Assembly: GCA_009761415.1 (NCBI GenBank)
Contig: QUOL01000024.1
Span: 124,001 to 188,000 of the forward strand
Source of the DNA: Sarcomyxa edulis
Taxonomy: Eukaryota > Basidiomycota > Agaricomycetes > Agaricales > Mycenaceae
Direction of reading: 5' to 3'
Length of the DNA stretch: 64,000 bases
The position numbers and the translations under genes were made by a program. Of the stretch, positions 1-11,200 are shown in pieces; position 1 is the first letter of the stretch, and every line of letters begins with the position of its first letter. Below the pieces are notes generated by a model. It saw nothing but the letters and a program-made list of their open reading frames with translations. It did no database searches and was not told the DNA's origin.

Positions 1-691
1 TGCCAGCTCATTTCAGTTCTCTGAGTACGCAATACATTACAATAGCACATACTTGTCCTTTCGTCCAAAACGCTGGCCACACCTGTCCACGATCATAAGT
101 GAGCCGTCCAACAGCAAAAACAGCACCACAGCACCACGCACGGAACAACCGTATGGAAGATGCACAGCGTCAATAATCCTGCGGCGCATGCGCATGCGCA
201 TGCTCACAATTAGGCGGAGTTGGCTTCAATGAACGTAAAAGGAAGACGCACCACAGAGAGCCGACGTCGTACGCTTGCTGTGTGGTGATTCGGACCTGAG
301 AGCATAATTCGTTGATTTTGATAACTCAGAGGGGGGTTGGGTAGTACACCACCAGCACTACTTACCGTGTTACGCTTCTGATTGAACGCAACATCAGAGG
401 TATTGTCCACCTTGATGATCGCATTCCCGGCGTTATTGATATAAGCCAGGTGTTGGTTCGTCGCGTCTGCTTCGTCCAACCACCACACATCACCTATACA
501 ACCTCTCAGCGTTCCATGCAATGCAAATCTCACCACGATCAACGACGAGACGCACCGAGGGTAAGATTATCCCAGGATCCATAGAAATCCCAACCGTTGA
601 AGAAGTCAGATCCGGAGTAATCCCGCACCAGGTCGTAGCCCTTGGCTGCCAACGTCAAGGCTAATAGTAAGAGGGTATATACTACTCGCAT
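1..691 (-). CDS. GH16 endo-beta-1,3(4)-glucanase-like protein, N-terminal part (runs off the window)
   Basis: The gene starts with the ATG at 691 (MRVVYTLLLLALTLAA), a secretion signal, and is cut by the window edge at base 1. Exons by eye: 691-556, 494 to about 380, a short exon ending in DVGSLW near 255, one with IIDAVHLPYGCS, and 82-53 with VWPAFWTKGQ. Joined, they give the start of a GH16 laminarinase-type fold: YSGSDFFNGWDF, then GDVWWLDEADA, AGNAIIKVDNT, KRNTVRITT, and VWPAFWT just before the catalytic strand. The ExDxxE active site lies outside the window. Members of this family are secreted and cut beta-1,3 or mixed-linkage glucans in fungal cell walls or plant material. The family call is firm. 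The substrate is inference. Confidence 0.88.
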
Positions 692-1146
692 TTCGTCGCA
701 AGTTGGGTATCAAAGGTATGTAGTACAAGGTTGTTGTACAACTAGCAGTGGTGGTTATGGTTCAAGTGGGGTAAATTCTCAACTCCGGTCAGATGAGCCC
801 GTAGATAGATAATAATACACGCCTCGATGCATATGGCCATGCAGGCGAATTATTCCCCAGGATGACCGCAAGCGCTGAGACGCATTGATGATGGCAAGTC
901 CTCGTGTTGAGTGATTTTTGAATTTTTAGAGATGTTCCAAGTAAGGATGAAGGCTCCGCGATCGAGCCGTCGGTGACTCGGTGGCGGTGCACCCTCGAGG
1001 CTCTTTCACTTTTCGGAGTCGGAGGATCTTCTCAACAGCATCTGCTGTACCGGACCACTGCCTCTTTCTCTCTCTCTCTCTCTCCGCAATAATGTGCTAG
1101 AGCCCGATATACCCCTTCATTACCATTACCGTTACCACTAGACAAC
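692..1146. promoter_or_regulatory. Shared upstream region of the GH16 and ornithine-carrier genes
   Basis: The two flanking genes diverge from this stretch of about 455 bases, so it should hold both promoters. A CT dinucleotide run at about 1068-1083 lies 65-80 bases before the carrier ATG. Such pyrimidine tracts are common at transcription starts of highly expressed fungal genes. No further gene is seen. Confidence 0.45.
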
Positions 1147-2549
1147 ATGGACACCAATGTAGAAACAACCCAGCCGGGTCCATCCTCGCCAACCGTCCGA
1201 GCATTCAAAGAGATCACTTTCGGATCTGTACGTGCATTCAAAAAACCCTAGCTACCGAGTTCCTAATTCAAATTTACTATGATCACTCACTTCTGGGTTT
1301 TGTGTTTGTGCAGATCGCAGGGATAGCTTCGAAAATCTTCGAACACCCATTCGACCTAACCAAAGTCCGTCTTCAATCCCAAGTCCTCCAACCCGCGGAA
1401 TCCACGAGGTATCGGTTTACCGGGCCAGTTGATTGTCTAGTCAAGACATGGAAGAATGAAGGCGTTAGAGGTCTTTATAGAGTGAGTCCTTCCATCCATC
1501 GAAGACATACATACATACATACATACATATACATCCCTCTCATCCTTTGCTTGTGCTTGACAGGGCCTCCCGGCTCCCATCGTCGGAGCTATGGCCGAAA
1601 ACGCATCGATATTTCTCTCATATACCGAACTTCAAAATCTCATCCGATGGACTACGGGTACATCATACCAATCCCAATCCCCTCTATCCCTAGGCCAATT
1701 AGCACTAGCAGGTGCAGGTGCCGGTGCTATCACTAGTTTCATACTGTGCGCATGCCTCTCTTATCTCCCATGTCTTTCTCCATTTCCGAACCAAACATAA
1801 CATAACCTCACCCGCATAGAACACCAATCGAACTAATCAAATGCAAAATGCAAGTCCAAATGCTCGTGTCCCCTCCCCCCACCTCTTCTCCTTCACCCTC
1901 CTCGCGACCCCCCCTCCCAGGCCCCATAACCCTCCTCCGAACCACCATCCAAAACACCGGATTCCGCGGTCTCTGGCTCGGCCAAACCGGAACTCTCATA
2001 CGCGAAACAGGAGGAACCGCCGCATGGCTTGGAACCAAAGAATTCGTTGCGTCGTGGTTAGTCTCCCGAAGGGTCGGAAGTACACACCCAATATCGCGTT
2101 CCGAAGGGAAACCATTACCAAAACCATCACCTCTCCCATACGAATCAGCCATCGCAGGCGCATGTGCAGGCGCATCGTTCAATCTCATCCTCTTCCCTGC
2201 TGATACAGTGAAAAGTACGATGCAAACCGCTGAAGAACTATCCTCGCCACTACCACCATCACCACCACCACTACCTACCAACTCAAACTCACACGCGAAA
2301 CCTCCTCCTTTGAACTTGAAACCACCAATACCAATACCAATACCAACGTCTCCCTCGCCACTCCAGATACCCAACCCAAACCTTCCTGGAAACACAAAAC
2401 CAACCTTCCTATCAACATTCCGTGCGCTATACAGCGTCCAAGGTATTCGAGGACTCTACGCCGGGTGTGGGATTACGGTTTTGAGGAGTATACCGAGCTC
2501 TGCGCTGATTTTCGTTATTTATGATGGGCTGGTCGCGAGATTCGGATGA
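1147..2549 (+). CDS. ORT1: Mitochondrial ornithine carrier, Ort1/Arg11 type
   Basis: This is a mitochondrial carrier family protein with three repeats. Exons are 1147-1227, 1314-1481, 1564-1745 and 1820-2549, all with clean splice sites. The three signature motifs are visible: PFDLTKVRLQ, PIELIKCKMQ and PADTVKSTMQ. The order and wording around them (IAGIASKIFEHPFD, LPAPIVGAMAENA, GLWLGQTGTLIRETGGTAAW, FNLILFPADTVKS) match the yeast Ort1 and Neurospora ARG-13 group. That carrier exports ornithine, made in the matrix, in exchange for protons or cytosolic basic amino acids, feeding arginine synthesis. A proline/serine/threonine-rich insert of about 50 residues before the last repeat block (near 2235-2400) is unusual for the family and probably lies in a loop. 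Confidence 0.9.
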
Positions 2550-4072
2550 AGTGCCGCTATGCTATATCTTACTAAGGATCGGGAAGGACGAGAACAATCA
2601 TTATCATTTTAGATCAGATCAAAATATAGACTTGACGCTGACGCGTCCGTCACTCTTGTCAATACGGATACGGAATTGAATTATACAGTACCACCTGAGG
2701 TGAACGTTCAACGTCGGCGGTTGTTTGGTTTCACGAACTCATTCAAACAACGAGTAGTCAATTTTGGCGGCACAAGTTTGGCACAAGTTTGGCACAAGTT
2801 GTGCAAAAGCATTCGATCCAAGTCATCAATCACGACTCGGACTCGGACTCAGTACGATTTTTGCAGCGCAAAATCACGACTCGGTACGATTTTGCAGCTT
2901 TCGACCGACATACATCTAAAACTTGCAATTGCAGATACAGTATATCCAATGAGAGCTCTGAGATCTGAGATCTGAGCTCCATATATAGTCGCTTTTATGA
3001 TATGATATGATAGCGATTGAAGTAGCTATAGGACGTCAAGCTTCAAGACGGTCAAGGCATCTTCCATGCATGTTATGTTATTGTTATGAGGGTACGTTCA
3101 AAGGTTCAAGTGGGGTATAACTTATAACGTCATTTCATTTACTTTCATTTACTTTCGATTGATTGATACTTGATACTTGCCAGTGAGCTCTGGGTACCGG
3201 TAAACTGTCAGTGTCACGGTAGAAATAATTCATTAACTTCAACTTCAACTTGAGTCCCCGAGTCCCCGAGTTCAAGCTCAAGCTCAAGTTCGACGATAGG
3301 CCTAGGGCCGACTCACTAGTACTATCGGGGGTATAGTCTCAGTCTGAGCTATATACTCATCATGCATCAACGCCAGCGTGGCACTCCCATCCAAATCCAA
3401 ATCCAAATCCTGAAAATAAAATCCGTCAGATCAATGAACCCAAGTTCCAACACCCTTCGAATTCTTGCGTAGGCGTAGGCGTAGTTTATCCCCCTCGGTC
3501 ACGGACATCCATTGCTTCGAAATATCGTGCGTACCCATGTGCATGATGTGCAAGAGTCTTGGCTCGTCCGCGTCAAGCTCAAGGACTGACAGCGACGCGT
3601 CTGAGTGTATTCATTTCCAGAGTCGAGGAGACGCGTTATAATTACATGGACAGGATCGATATCATCGTGAATTTATTGCGAGGAGTGCCTCAAATCCCTC
3701 GATGGTCGCTAAGTATTGTGTCTTCATTCGACAGGCCTAAGGCTAGGACGGTTTGAACGTTAACCGTGGGGCCAGCGACGACCTGTACCAGTTTAAGTGA
3801 CGATGCGAGAACGAGAATAAGAGCTGGCAGTGGGATAAGTACTAAGTGCAAGGATCTTCATGGTGTCTAAGGAAGAAGAGCAACGCAACTGATAGCGCGC
3901 AGAGGAAGCAAGCGGTTCGGTCGGCCCGGCTGTTACTCGGCTCAACTCACCTCCGAGTCGGCTCATCCTCGGCTCGGCTCGACACACTCGTCGGCTCAAC
4001 TCCAACTCGGCTCGATACACTTCTCGGCTCGTTACACTCCTCGGCTCAACTCACACCTCCCCTCCTCCCACC
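2550..4072. other. Intergenic region with short direct repeats
   Basis: I found no convincing gene in this 1.5 kb. It is full of small local duplications. The unit ggcacaagttt occurs three times at about 2769-2800. A block containing cacgactcggtacgatttttgcag is partly duplicated at 2830-2900. Short tandem copies of gatatgat (about 2998), caagctcaagctcaag (about 3268) and gcgtaggcgtag (about 3470) also occur. ORFs across it are short and have no family resemblance. Confidence 0.5.
3925..4052 (+). repeat. Degenerate CTCGGCTC repeat just upstream of the BIR gene
   Basis: The octamer ctcggctc or close variants (ctcggctcaactc, ctcggctcgac, ctcggctcgat, ctcggctcgtt) recurs about eight times within 130 bases. 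The run ends about 20 bases before the ATG at 4073. It lies where the 5' UTR and core promoter should be. It may be a transcription-factor array or a slipped microsatellite. Confidence 0.6.
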
Positions 4073-7000
4073 ATGCAAGTCCTCGAAACCCGCCTCACCT
4101 CCTTCACACACCCCATCCGAATAAAGAAACCCCCCTCCACCACCACAACCACCACCCCCACCCTCAAACTCAAATGGCCCCACCCCCCATCCTACAAAGC
4201 AACTCCCACCTCCCTCGCAGAAGCAGGTTTCTACTTCAACCCATCCTACGACGAGCGGGATAACGTTAAATGCTACATGTGCGGTAAAGAGATCAGCGAG
4301 TGGAGGGAAGACGACGATCCCTTCACGGTACATTGGGAAAAATGTCGCAAGACGTGTGCGTGGGCGAGCGTTAGATGTGGGTTGATGGGGGATATGAGTG
4401 AGAGTGGGAGGTAAACGCGTTCTCAACTTTGTATGTTTTTTGTGTTGGGGCTGATGGAGAGCAGTTATGTATTCAAAGATAAAAATCGCGTGCCGACGTC
4501 TAAAGCGATGGAGAAATCGCGGTTGGAGACGTTTACGGGGTGGCCGCATGATGGCGTCAAGGACCATAGAGCTACATCCAAGAACGTGAGTCGAGTTTCC
4601 CAGATTATGTTCTCTGCTTTACTTTGTGATCTAATCTGCCTTTCCTTCGTGATCTAATCCCCCTTCCCTTTCCTTGGTTCTCCAATCCTCCTTCCTTCAC
4701 TTTCCTTTCTCTAATCCCCCTTCCTTCACTCCGCAATCTAACCTCCACGGTATACGCCAGCTCGCAAAAGCAGGCTTCGTATACATCCCACAACACATCG
4801 GAGACGACCTCGCTGCATGCCTCTATTGCGGGATATCCCTCGATGGGTGGGATGCTGATGATGACCCTGTGTACGTGCTTCACCTCTTTTCCTCACTTCC
4901 CTCATTTCCTCACTTCCCTCCCCCCCCCTCCACGCCACCCTCCCTCCCCCCCCCATCCCCCCCCTTCTATCTGTGTATCTATCTACCTATCTATCTACCT
5001 ACCTTACTCAAAACCACACACCTCCATCCCAACAGCGAAGAACATCACAAACGACAAGTCAAGTCGGGAAACCCGTGTCCTTTCTTCACCGATACCGATG
5101 CGCCAGCGGTGGTACCAGCGCCGGCGGTGGTGCCGGCGGGGAGTAAACCGGCTTCGAGGGCACCTTCGAGGGTACAGAGTAGGCCGCCTTCGAATTCGAG
5201 GGCTACGTCGAAACCTCCATCTAAATCTTCTAGGACAAAGTCTTTGGCGAGCCGTGGGCGCGCTGCACCCCTCCCGACGACGACGACGGAGAGCGAAGAC
5301 GTCGATGGTGATGAAAGCGACGACGAGGTCGTAGAACTTCCTGCAAAGACCAAGACGCGAGCTAAATCCACCAAATCCAACTCCAAATCGAAACCGATGC
5401 AGGATTTAGAGCTACAACAAGAACCACCGGAACCGGAACCAGAACCAGCAACATTCAGACGATCCACTCGGGTAATCAGCAGTAGCATCAATGCCAGGGG
5501 ATCAGAGGACGAGGCGTTCAGACGATCCACCAGAGTAGTCAGCAGTCACAGTGTCCGAGGATCAGAGGACGAGGCTGGTGCGGGTGGGAGGAGGGGGAAG
5601 GGAGCTGCTGCGAAGAAGGAGAAGGAGAGGGGTAGACCTGCGGTGGTGAGGGATACCACCGAGGAGGATGATGAGGAAGAACCAATTCCAAAGAAGAAAC
5701 CCACCGCCAATGCTGGTGCTAAAAAGGGCAGTGGGAGCAGGAGCAGAAGTATCGCAATTGCAAGAGCGTTCGAAGCGGTGGAGAGTATCGAGGAGGAAGA
5801 CGATGAGGAGGAAGTATCTGCACCCGCACCCGCGCCCGCGCCCGTGCCCACGAAATCGAAACCGAAGGCTAAGGCGACGGCTAAGACCACGGTCAAAGCT
5901 AAAGGTGGGAGGAACAAGAGTATCGCAAGGGCTGTTGAGAGCATCGACGAGGAGGACGAAATCGACATCGAGGAAGTATCTGCGCCCACGAAAGCGAAGC
6001 CCAAGACCAAGGCTAAGGCTAAAGGGAAGAAAACGACGGCGCCTCCTGGTTCTGGGGATTACGATACCGACTCTACTGCTCCTAGACCCACCATCGACGA
6101 GGAAGGCGAAAACGAGGAACCCGCACCAGCACCTGCACCTACGAAATCAAAACCCAAGGCTAGAGGGAAAGGAAAGAAAGCAACTCCTTCTGACTACGAT
6201 ACCGACTCTACCACGCAAGCTCGTAGGACTACCAGAGGTAACGCAGCGCAGGCGAAGTTGGAGTCCCAGTCGGAGGCGGAGGCGGAGGTGGAGTATAGCG
6301 ACGCTTTCATACCCACCAAAGACCAGGACGAGGAGGAGGACGAAGATGAGGACGAGGGGGATGACGAGGACGCGACGATCACCCGCCAACTCAAACCCAT
6401 TCCCGTATCGAAAGAGAAAGAGAAGGGGAAGACACCTGCAAAGCCAAAGACGAAGGGACGCGCTATTTCTACGTCTACTAAGACTCCGAAAACGATCACG
6501 AGGTCTAAGAAGACTTTGGATGTGGATTTAGATGTAAATGAAGATGAAGACGAAGATGAAGTCGGATCACCTCCTCCTTCGCCTTTGTCTTCTGTGATTC
6601 CCAGATCGAGGTCGCGGGCAAAGGTTGAGAGCGTCGAATTCGATGAGGTTGGAGAGAGGAAAGTATTGTCCAAGTCGACGACGACGAGGAAACCGAAAGC
6701 GAAAGGGAAGCTCATCCCTGAAACTGAAACCGAAACCGAAGAGGTCTTTGAGGTCCCACCTCCAGCGGCTGAGAGGAAGGTATCTAAGTCCAAGGCTACG
6801 AGAACGAGGAAGGTGAAAGAGCCACTCGTGTTTGAGGAGGATGGGGACGAAGATGAGGCGGTACCGGTCCCAGTTGAGAGGACGGTTTCGAAGGCGAAGG
6901 CGAAGGCGTCGCTGCCGATAATATCCCAATCCCAATCCCAATCCCAATCCCAAACCAAACCAACCGTCATCGCTCAACAAGAACAGAAAGACGTGGATGC

Positions 7001-7717
7001 AAGTGGCTCAGGGACGAAGGCCAAAGCGAAGAAGGGAGCGGGAGCCAAAGCCAAAGTGAACGTCGTCGAGATCTCGTCCGACGAGGAAGACGCGAAACAC
7101 CACAATGCTAAAGACAAGAACGCAAAAGACGCGAAAGACAAGAATCCAATCGCACCCACTTCTGAGGAACCAGCGGCAGCGCCCGTCCCGCAGACTCTAC
7201 CGAACCCAAAACCCGCAAAAGCAAAGAACCCCAAGAAGAACAAGATCCTCGTCGAAATCGTCAAACCCCCACCACCACCACCCACTACGGAGGAGGAGGA
7301 GGAGGAGGATGAGATGGCCGAAGTCGAGAAGGACGTGATCGTGATGCACGCCGACGCGTTAAGGAGCCGGCCTTCGACACCAGCTGCGAATGGGAATGGG
7401 AATAAACGCGAACACAAGAATAAGAACACCCGGATCGACCCCGGTCCCATTTCTCCCGCCCCCGCCCCCGCTCCTCCTTCTGTCGAAAAGACAAACACCC
7501 CACCCGCCTACACACCCCCCCTCTCCCTCCCCCCCTCTCCCTGCACCCCCACACCCCCACCAACCTAACCCCCGCCGAACTATCCATGACCGTCGGCGAC
7601 TGGATCCGCCACCAATCGAAATTGGGGTACGAGAAGTTTAGGGAGGATGGGGAGAGGGAGTTGCGGGCTTTTGTGGGGAGGGCGGAGGAGGTTAGGAGGG
7701 TTATTGAGGGGATGTAG
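4073..7717 (+). CDS. BIR1: Bir1/survivin-like protein with two BIR domains and a long disordered acidic/basic region
   Basis: Exons are 4073-4410, 4465-4585, 4761-4870 and from 5036 onward. BIR1 (residues about 35-105) shows CYMC, then HWEKCRKTC. BIR2 shows CLYC, DDDPVEEH, then NPCPFF, so both have the C-x2-C...H...C zinc site. About 800 residues of lysine-, glutamate-, proline- and alanine-rich low complexity follow. The frame then changes near 7444-7565, and the last about 50 residues (NLTPAELSMTVGDWIRHQ to EEVRRVIEGM) resemble the conserved C-terminal box of fungal Bir1 proteins. In the chromosomal passenger complex, Bir1/survivin binds INCENP/Sli15 and brings Aurora kinase to centromeres. 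Two BIRs plus a long tail fit the S. pombe and yeast Bir1 plan, not a caspase inhibitor. The 3' end needs either a 47-nt intron or a missing base (see findings). Confidence 0.85.
6925..6957 (+). repeat. CCCAAT hexamer repeat inside the BIR gene
   Basis: Five tandem cccaat/cccaaa units encode a short run of Ser-Gln pairs in the disordered part of the Bir1-like protein. SQ pairs are the usual target dipeptide of ATM/ATR-type kinases. A functional role is speculation. Confidence 0.6.
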
Positions 7718-8219
7718 GGTGGATATGAGAATGGTTTTGGTCCACAACCTCGTTGTCTATCTCAGAGTCAGAATATTGTTCGTTTCCAAGTTTTTTCCGG
7801 TTTTCTGAAGTTCATATCGTATTGTGTCGTTGGTATATTTCCAAGACAGAACACGCTTTGTAGTAAACAGTGTACAGGGTGTAATATAATTTCAATGATT
7901 CAATGATTCAATTGTCATTGCAAGCTTGAACCGCGCCTTGCAATTGTGCAAGTGTAGTATACCGTGACTAATGTAGGAATAGAATAAAGCTCTAAGAATA
8001 TAAAAACGGTTGGTATCGTAAAAAAATACTTTATACGGGGAATGAATAAGGTATATGAACCTGGACGGAAGGAAGGAAGGCAGGAAGGAAGAAGGAAGGA
8101 AGGGAATACAGTATCACGATCACGATCACGATGGTACAACAGAAAACAGAAAACAAAACTAGCTATAGAGAGGGAATTTCGACGAGAATCTATGTAACAG
8201 TCCGGAAGGATAACGCACT
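7718..8219. other. Convergent 3' region with a GGAA-rich microsatellite
   Basis: The region lies between the 3' ends of the BIR gene (+) and the Snf2 gene (-). It contains a degenerate (ggaa)n tract at about 8066-8104 and a cacgat repeat at about 8115-8131. No gene is seen. Confidence 0.5.
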
Positions 8220-11200
8220 CTAAGCACCAGCAAGAAGACGGCCTCTATGGTCGAGCCCGAAGAGGCTGGCAAGCTCCTTTACGCTCATTTCTACGTGACA
8301 GACAATCGTCAGTATCGATCTTAGCCCGGGGCGCGAATGCGAAAAGAAACTCACTGCCGATTTTCTTGCCACTTCCTTCGCCGAGACTACCATCTGCGAG
8401 GTTTTGCTGAAAAAGAAAAAAGAAAGGATCAGATACCGAGAAGTGATATACATCGCAATGCGGCGGTAGTATCAACACACCTTTCGCTCCTGCATAGCCA
8501 AAACACGATCTTCCACCGTATCAGAAATCACAAGACGTTGGACTTCCACAGGTCTCAATTGTCCTAACCTGTGCACACGATCGAACGATTGAGCTTCGAT
8601 GGCCTGAGACCAGCCAAGGTCCAAAGATATGACGTTATTTGCTCGTGTCAAGTTGAGTCCGACACCTGGAATGGAGGTCGCTCGCTTTCAGTGACAATAG
8701 GGACAGGAAGAGTTTGAAGCACTGACCACCACACTTGAGGGACATGAGCATGACGCGCGCCTTGTCCTTCGACATGAAGACACGGACAGCTTGGTCACGT
8801 TTGCTGCGGGTCATGTCACCTTGATACCTGGAAAACACCGTAAATAAGACGGCTAGTCATCGCAGAAATGAGATACGAACTTGACATGCAGAACTCCAGC
8901 CTCCGTGAGATAATCCGAAACGAGTTGTAGACACGTAGTCCACTGGGACACGATCAAAGTCTAGTATTGGAGTCAGTCTCGGAAGAAGAGGATTTGGCTA
9001 CTTGTAAACATACCTTCTCGTCGGGCCGTTCTACGGCTAGTTTACGCAAATGTTCCATCATGTACTACATGAGCTCAAGCGTCAGCGACGGTCTAACGGG
9101 TATGAAAATAAATGATTACCTTCATCTTGGTCGAGGGTAAGAAACGAGGCATCAACTTGATCTGCTCTTTCGGAAGCTTCTTTCGCTCGCCGAAGATGAT
9201 TTCCTTTTCCTCCGGAGAGTCCTCAATTTCGTCCTCTGCCTCTGCCTCATCATCCGAAAGAATGACCGCCCTCTTCTTCCCCATCCGCTTCTTCAACTTG
9301 CGCGCAGCATCCTTCTCCTCCTCATCCTCATCGCTCTCAACAATGAAATCACTCATATCGTCATCTTCGTTGTCGTCCTCAGATTCGTCCTCGGAACCAA
9401 TGATATCGTCCGAGGCGAGAACGCGACGACGAACAGCACGTTTGGCTCTGGACTTTTTGGCTTTGGCTTTGCCCTTGCCTTTCGCTTTCGAGCTGCTAAA
9501 GATGTCGTTCATGTCGGGATCATCGGAGTCTTCCATCATTGCCCTTTCCTCGTCGGATAGAAGATCCTTGGCAGTAGGTTCGAAGGCTTCACCTTTGAAC
9601 AGTTTCTCAACGCAGATAGCAGAGCGACAGGAGGGGCCTATAAATTTGATGAGAAAAGTGCACCACTATGATTGTATCATAACATGCTCACAAGGTCTCT
9701 CGTCCGCCTTGTACTGAGTAGGTTCGTTGCCGTCCTCGCCACGAGGCAGATTGAGCACATTGACTGAGGTAGTTGAAAAATTAGCGAGAACTCTTTATGA
9801 CCGCCAGACACACGGAATATACTCACCAATGCATTCACGGCAGAAAACATGTACGCAAGGGGTGACAACAGCATCGGTGAACACGTCAAAGCAGATAGGA
9901 CATTCCAAATCCTCGATAGTAGCGTCGACAGACTGCAAATGAAACTTGTCAATGATCTTTACTTCGAGCAATGGCTGAACCTGCGTACCTCCTTCTCGGC
10001 CGCCATTCGAGCCAAAGCCGCATTCTTGAAGTTCTCTTTGACTTTGACTACGAAGTCGGGCCCAAGTAAACGTCTTGCTCGAGACAATTCCTCACGGTTC
10101 TCTGGTTTGGCCGATTCATCATCAAATTCGTCTGCAGCAATAAAAGCGCCTCCATCTTCTTGGATGAGGCATGGGTGGGAACACACTTGGCGTAGGCGAA
10201 GCAAGAGAACGAGGACCTGAGAATAGTTCCTGGACGTGGACCGTTAGTTGCATTTCAATATGTCGGTAGAGCACTGTATACGAACTTCAAGACAGTGCCA
10301 GCCCTCAGATAACGGTTGAAAGTAGCTTGAGTGCGGGCCTCCACCTGATTAGGCACAATCTCAGCATCGATATTTTCGTCTCGAGAGCATACGCACCATC
10401 TGGTAGACATCCCTCTCTTCCTGCGAGAACTGAAGTTTGCGAAGCTATAAGTCACAAATATCAGAAAATAATATTCTAAGAGTAGATGAAGACGATCGTA
10501 CAGAAACTTCTTTGGGAGGAAGTTCAATGAGTCGCTTGCCATCGAGTTCTGTATCTTTCATCCTTCGCAGAAGGATCGATGCGAAGATAGCCTGGAGACG
10601 AACCACAGCGACTTCAGCTATGAGGACCATATTATTTAGTAACTTGATAACGATAGACCAAGTAAAGAGAACTGACGTTGCTTCTTCTCTAGACTTCCGA
10701 TATGACCCTGGAATTCCGTAAAGTCGTACCACGGTCGGACTTTGAGGAAACGGAAGTAGCCATACGCATCCAGTAGACCATTGACGATTGGTGTTCTGTA
10801 GAAAGAACATGGACATTAGTAGTCTGAATATATGCGTCTTGACGATATGACAAACCCAGTAAGGCACCAACGATAGACCGAACGAAGTTCGGTAACAGAG
10901 CGAGACCACCCTGTTATAAAGAAGACGGTGAGAAACGGTGTTTGGTGGTGTCATCACGAAAATGTATACTTACTAGTACGTTTGTTACCTATATAGGTCA
11001 AGAAAACGTCAGTACGAGATCACACGATCATTCATATATAACTCACGAATAGCCTGAGCCTCATCTAAAATGATACGGAAAAAGTCGATCTGGAACAATA
11101 ACCCCACTGTAAAGTTGGTTTATCAGGCTCCATTTCATATGTATCGCAGACAAAGAGACACGAACCATCTCTAGCTTTCTTCTTCTTTGATTTCCCTTTG

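Noticed and set aside
1808..2395. 195-residue open frame antisense to the ornithine carrier
   Set aside because: It is Gly-rich and lies opposite the Pro/Ser-rich insert and exon 4. The carrier motifs are on the plus strand.
5546..7498. Several long open frames on the minus strand and in other plus frames of the Bir1 gene
   Set aside because: They are mirror images of the low-complexity Glu/Lys/Ala codons, with Ser/Val/Phe repeats and no motifs. The plus-strand frame carries the BIR domains.
8066..8104. (GGAA)n tract as a regulatory element
   Set aside because: It lies between two convergent gene ends, where a promoter role is unlikely. It was kept only as a microsatellite.
9112..9717. 201-residue plus-strand Ser-rich open frame
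   Set aside because: It is the antisense of the acidic insert of the Snf2-RING protein.
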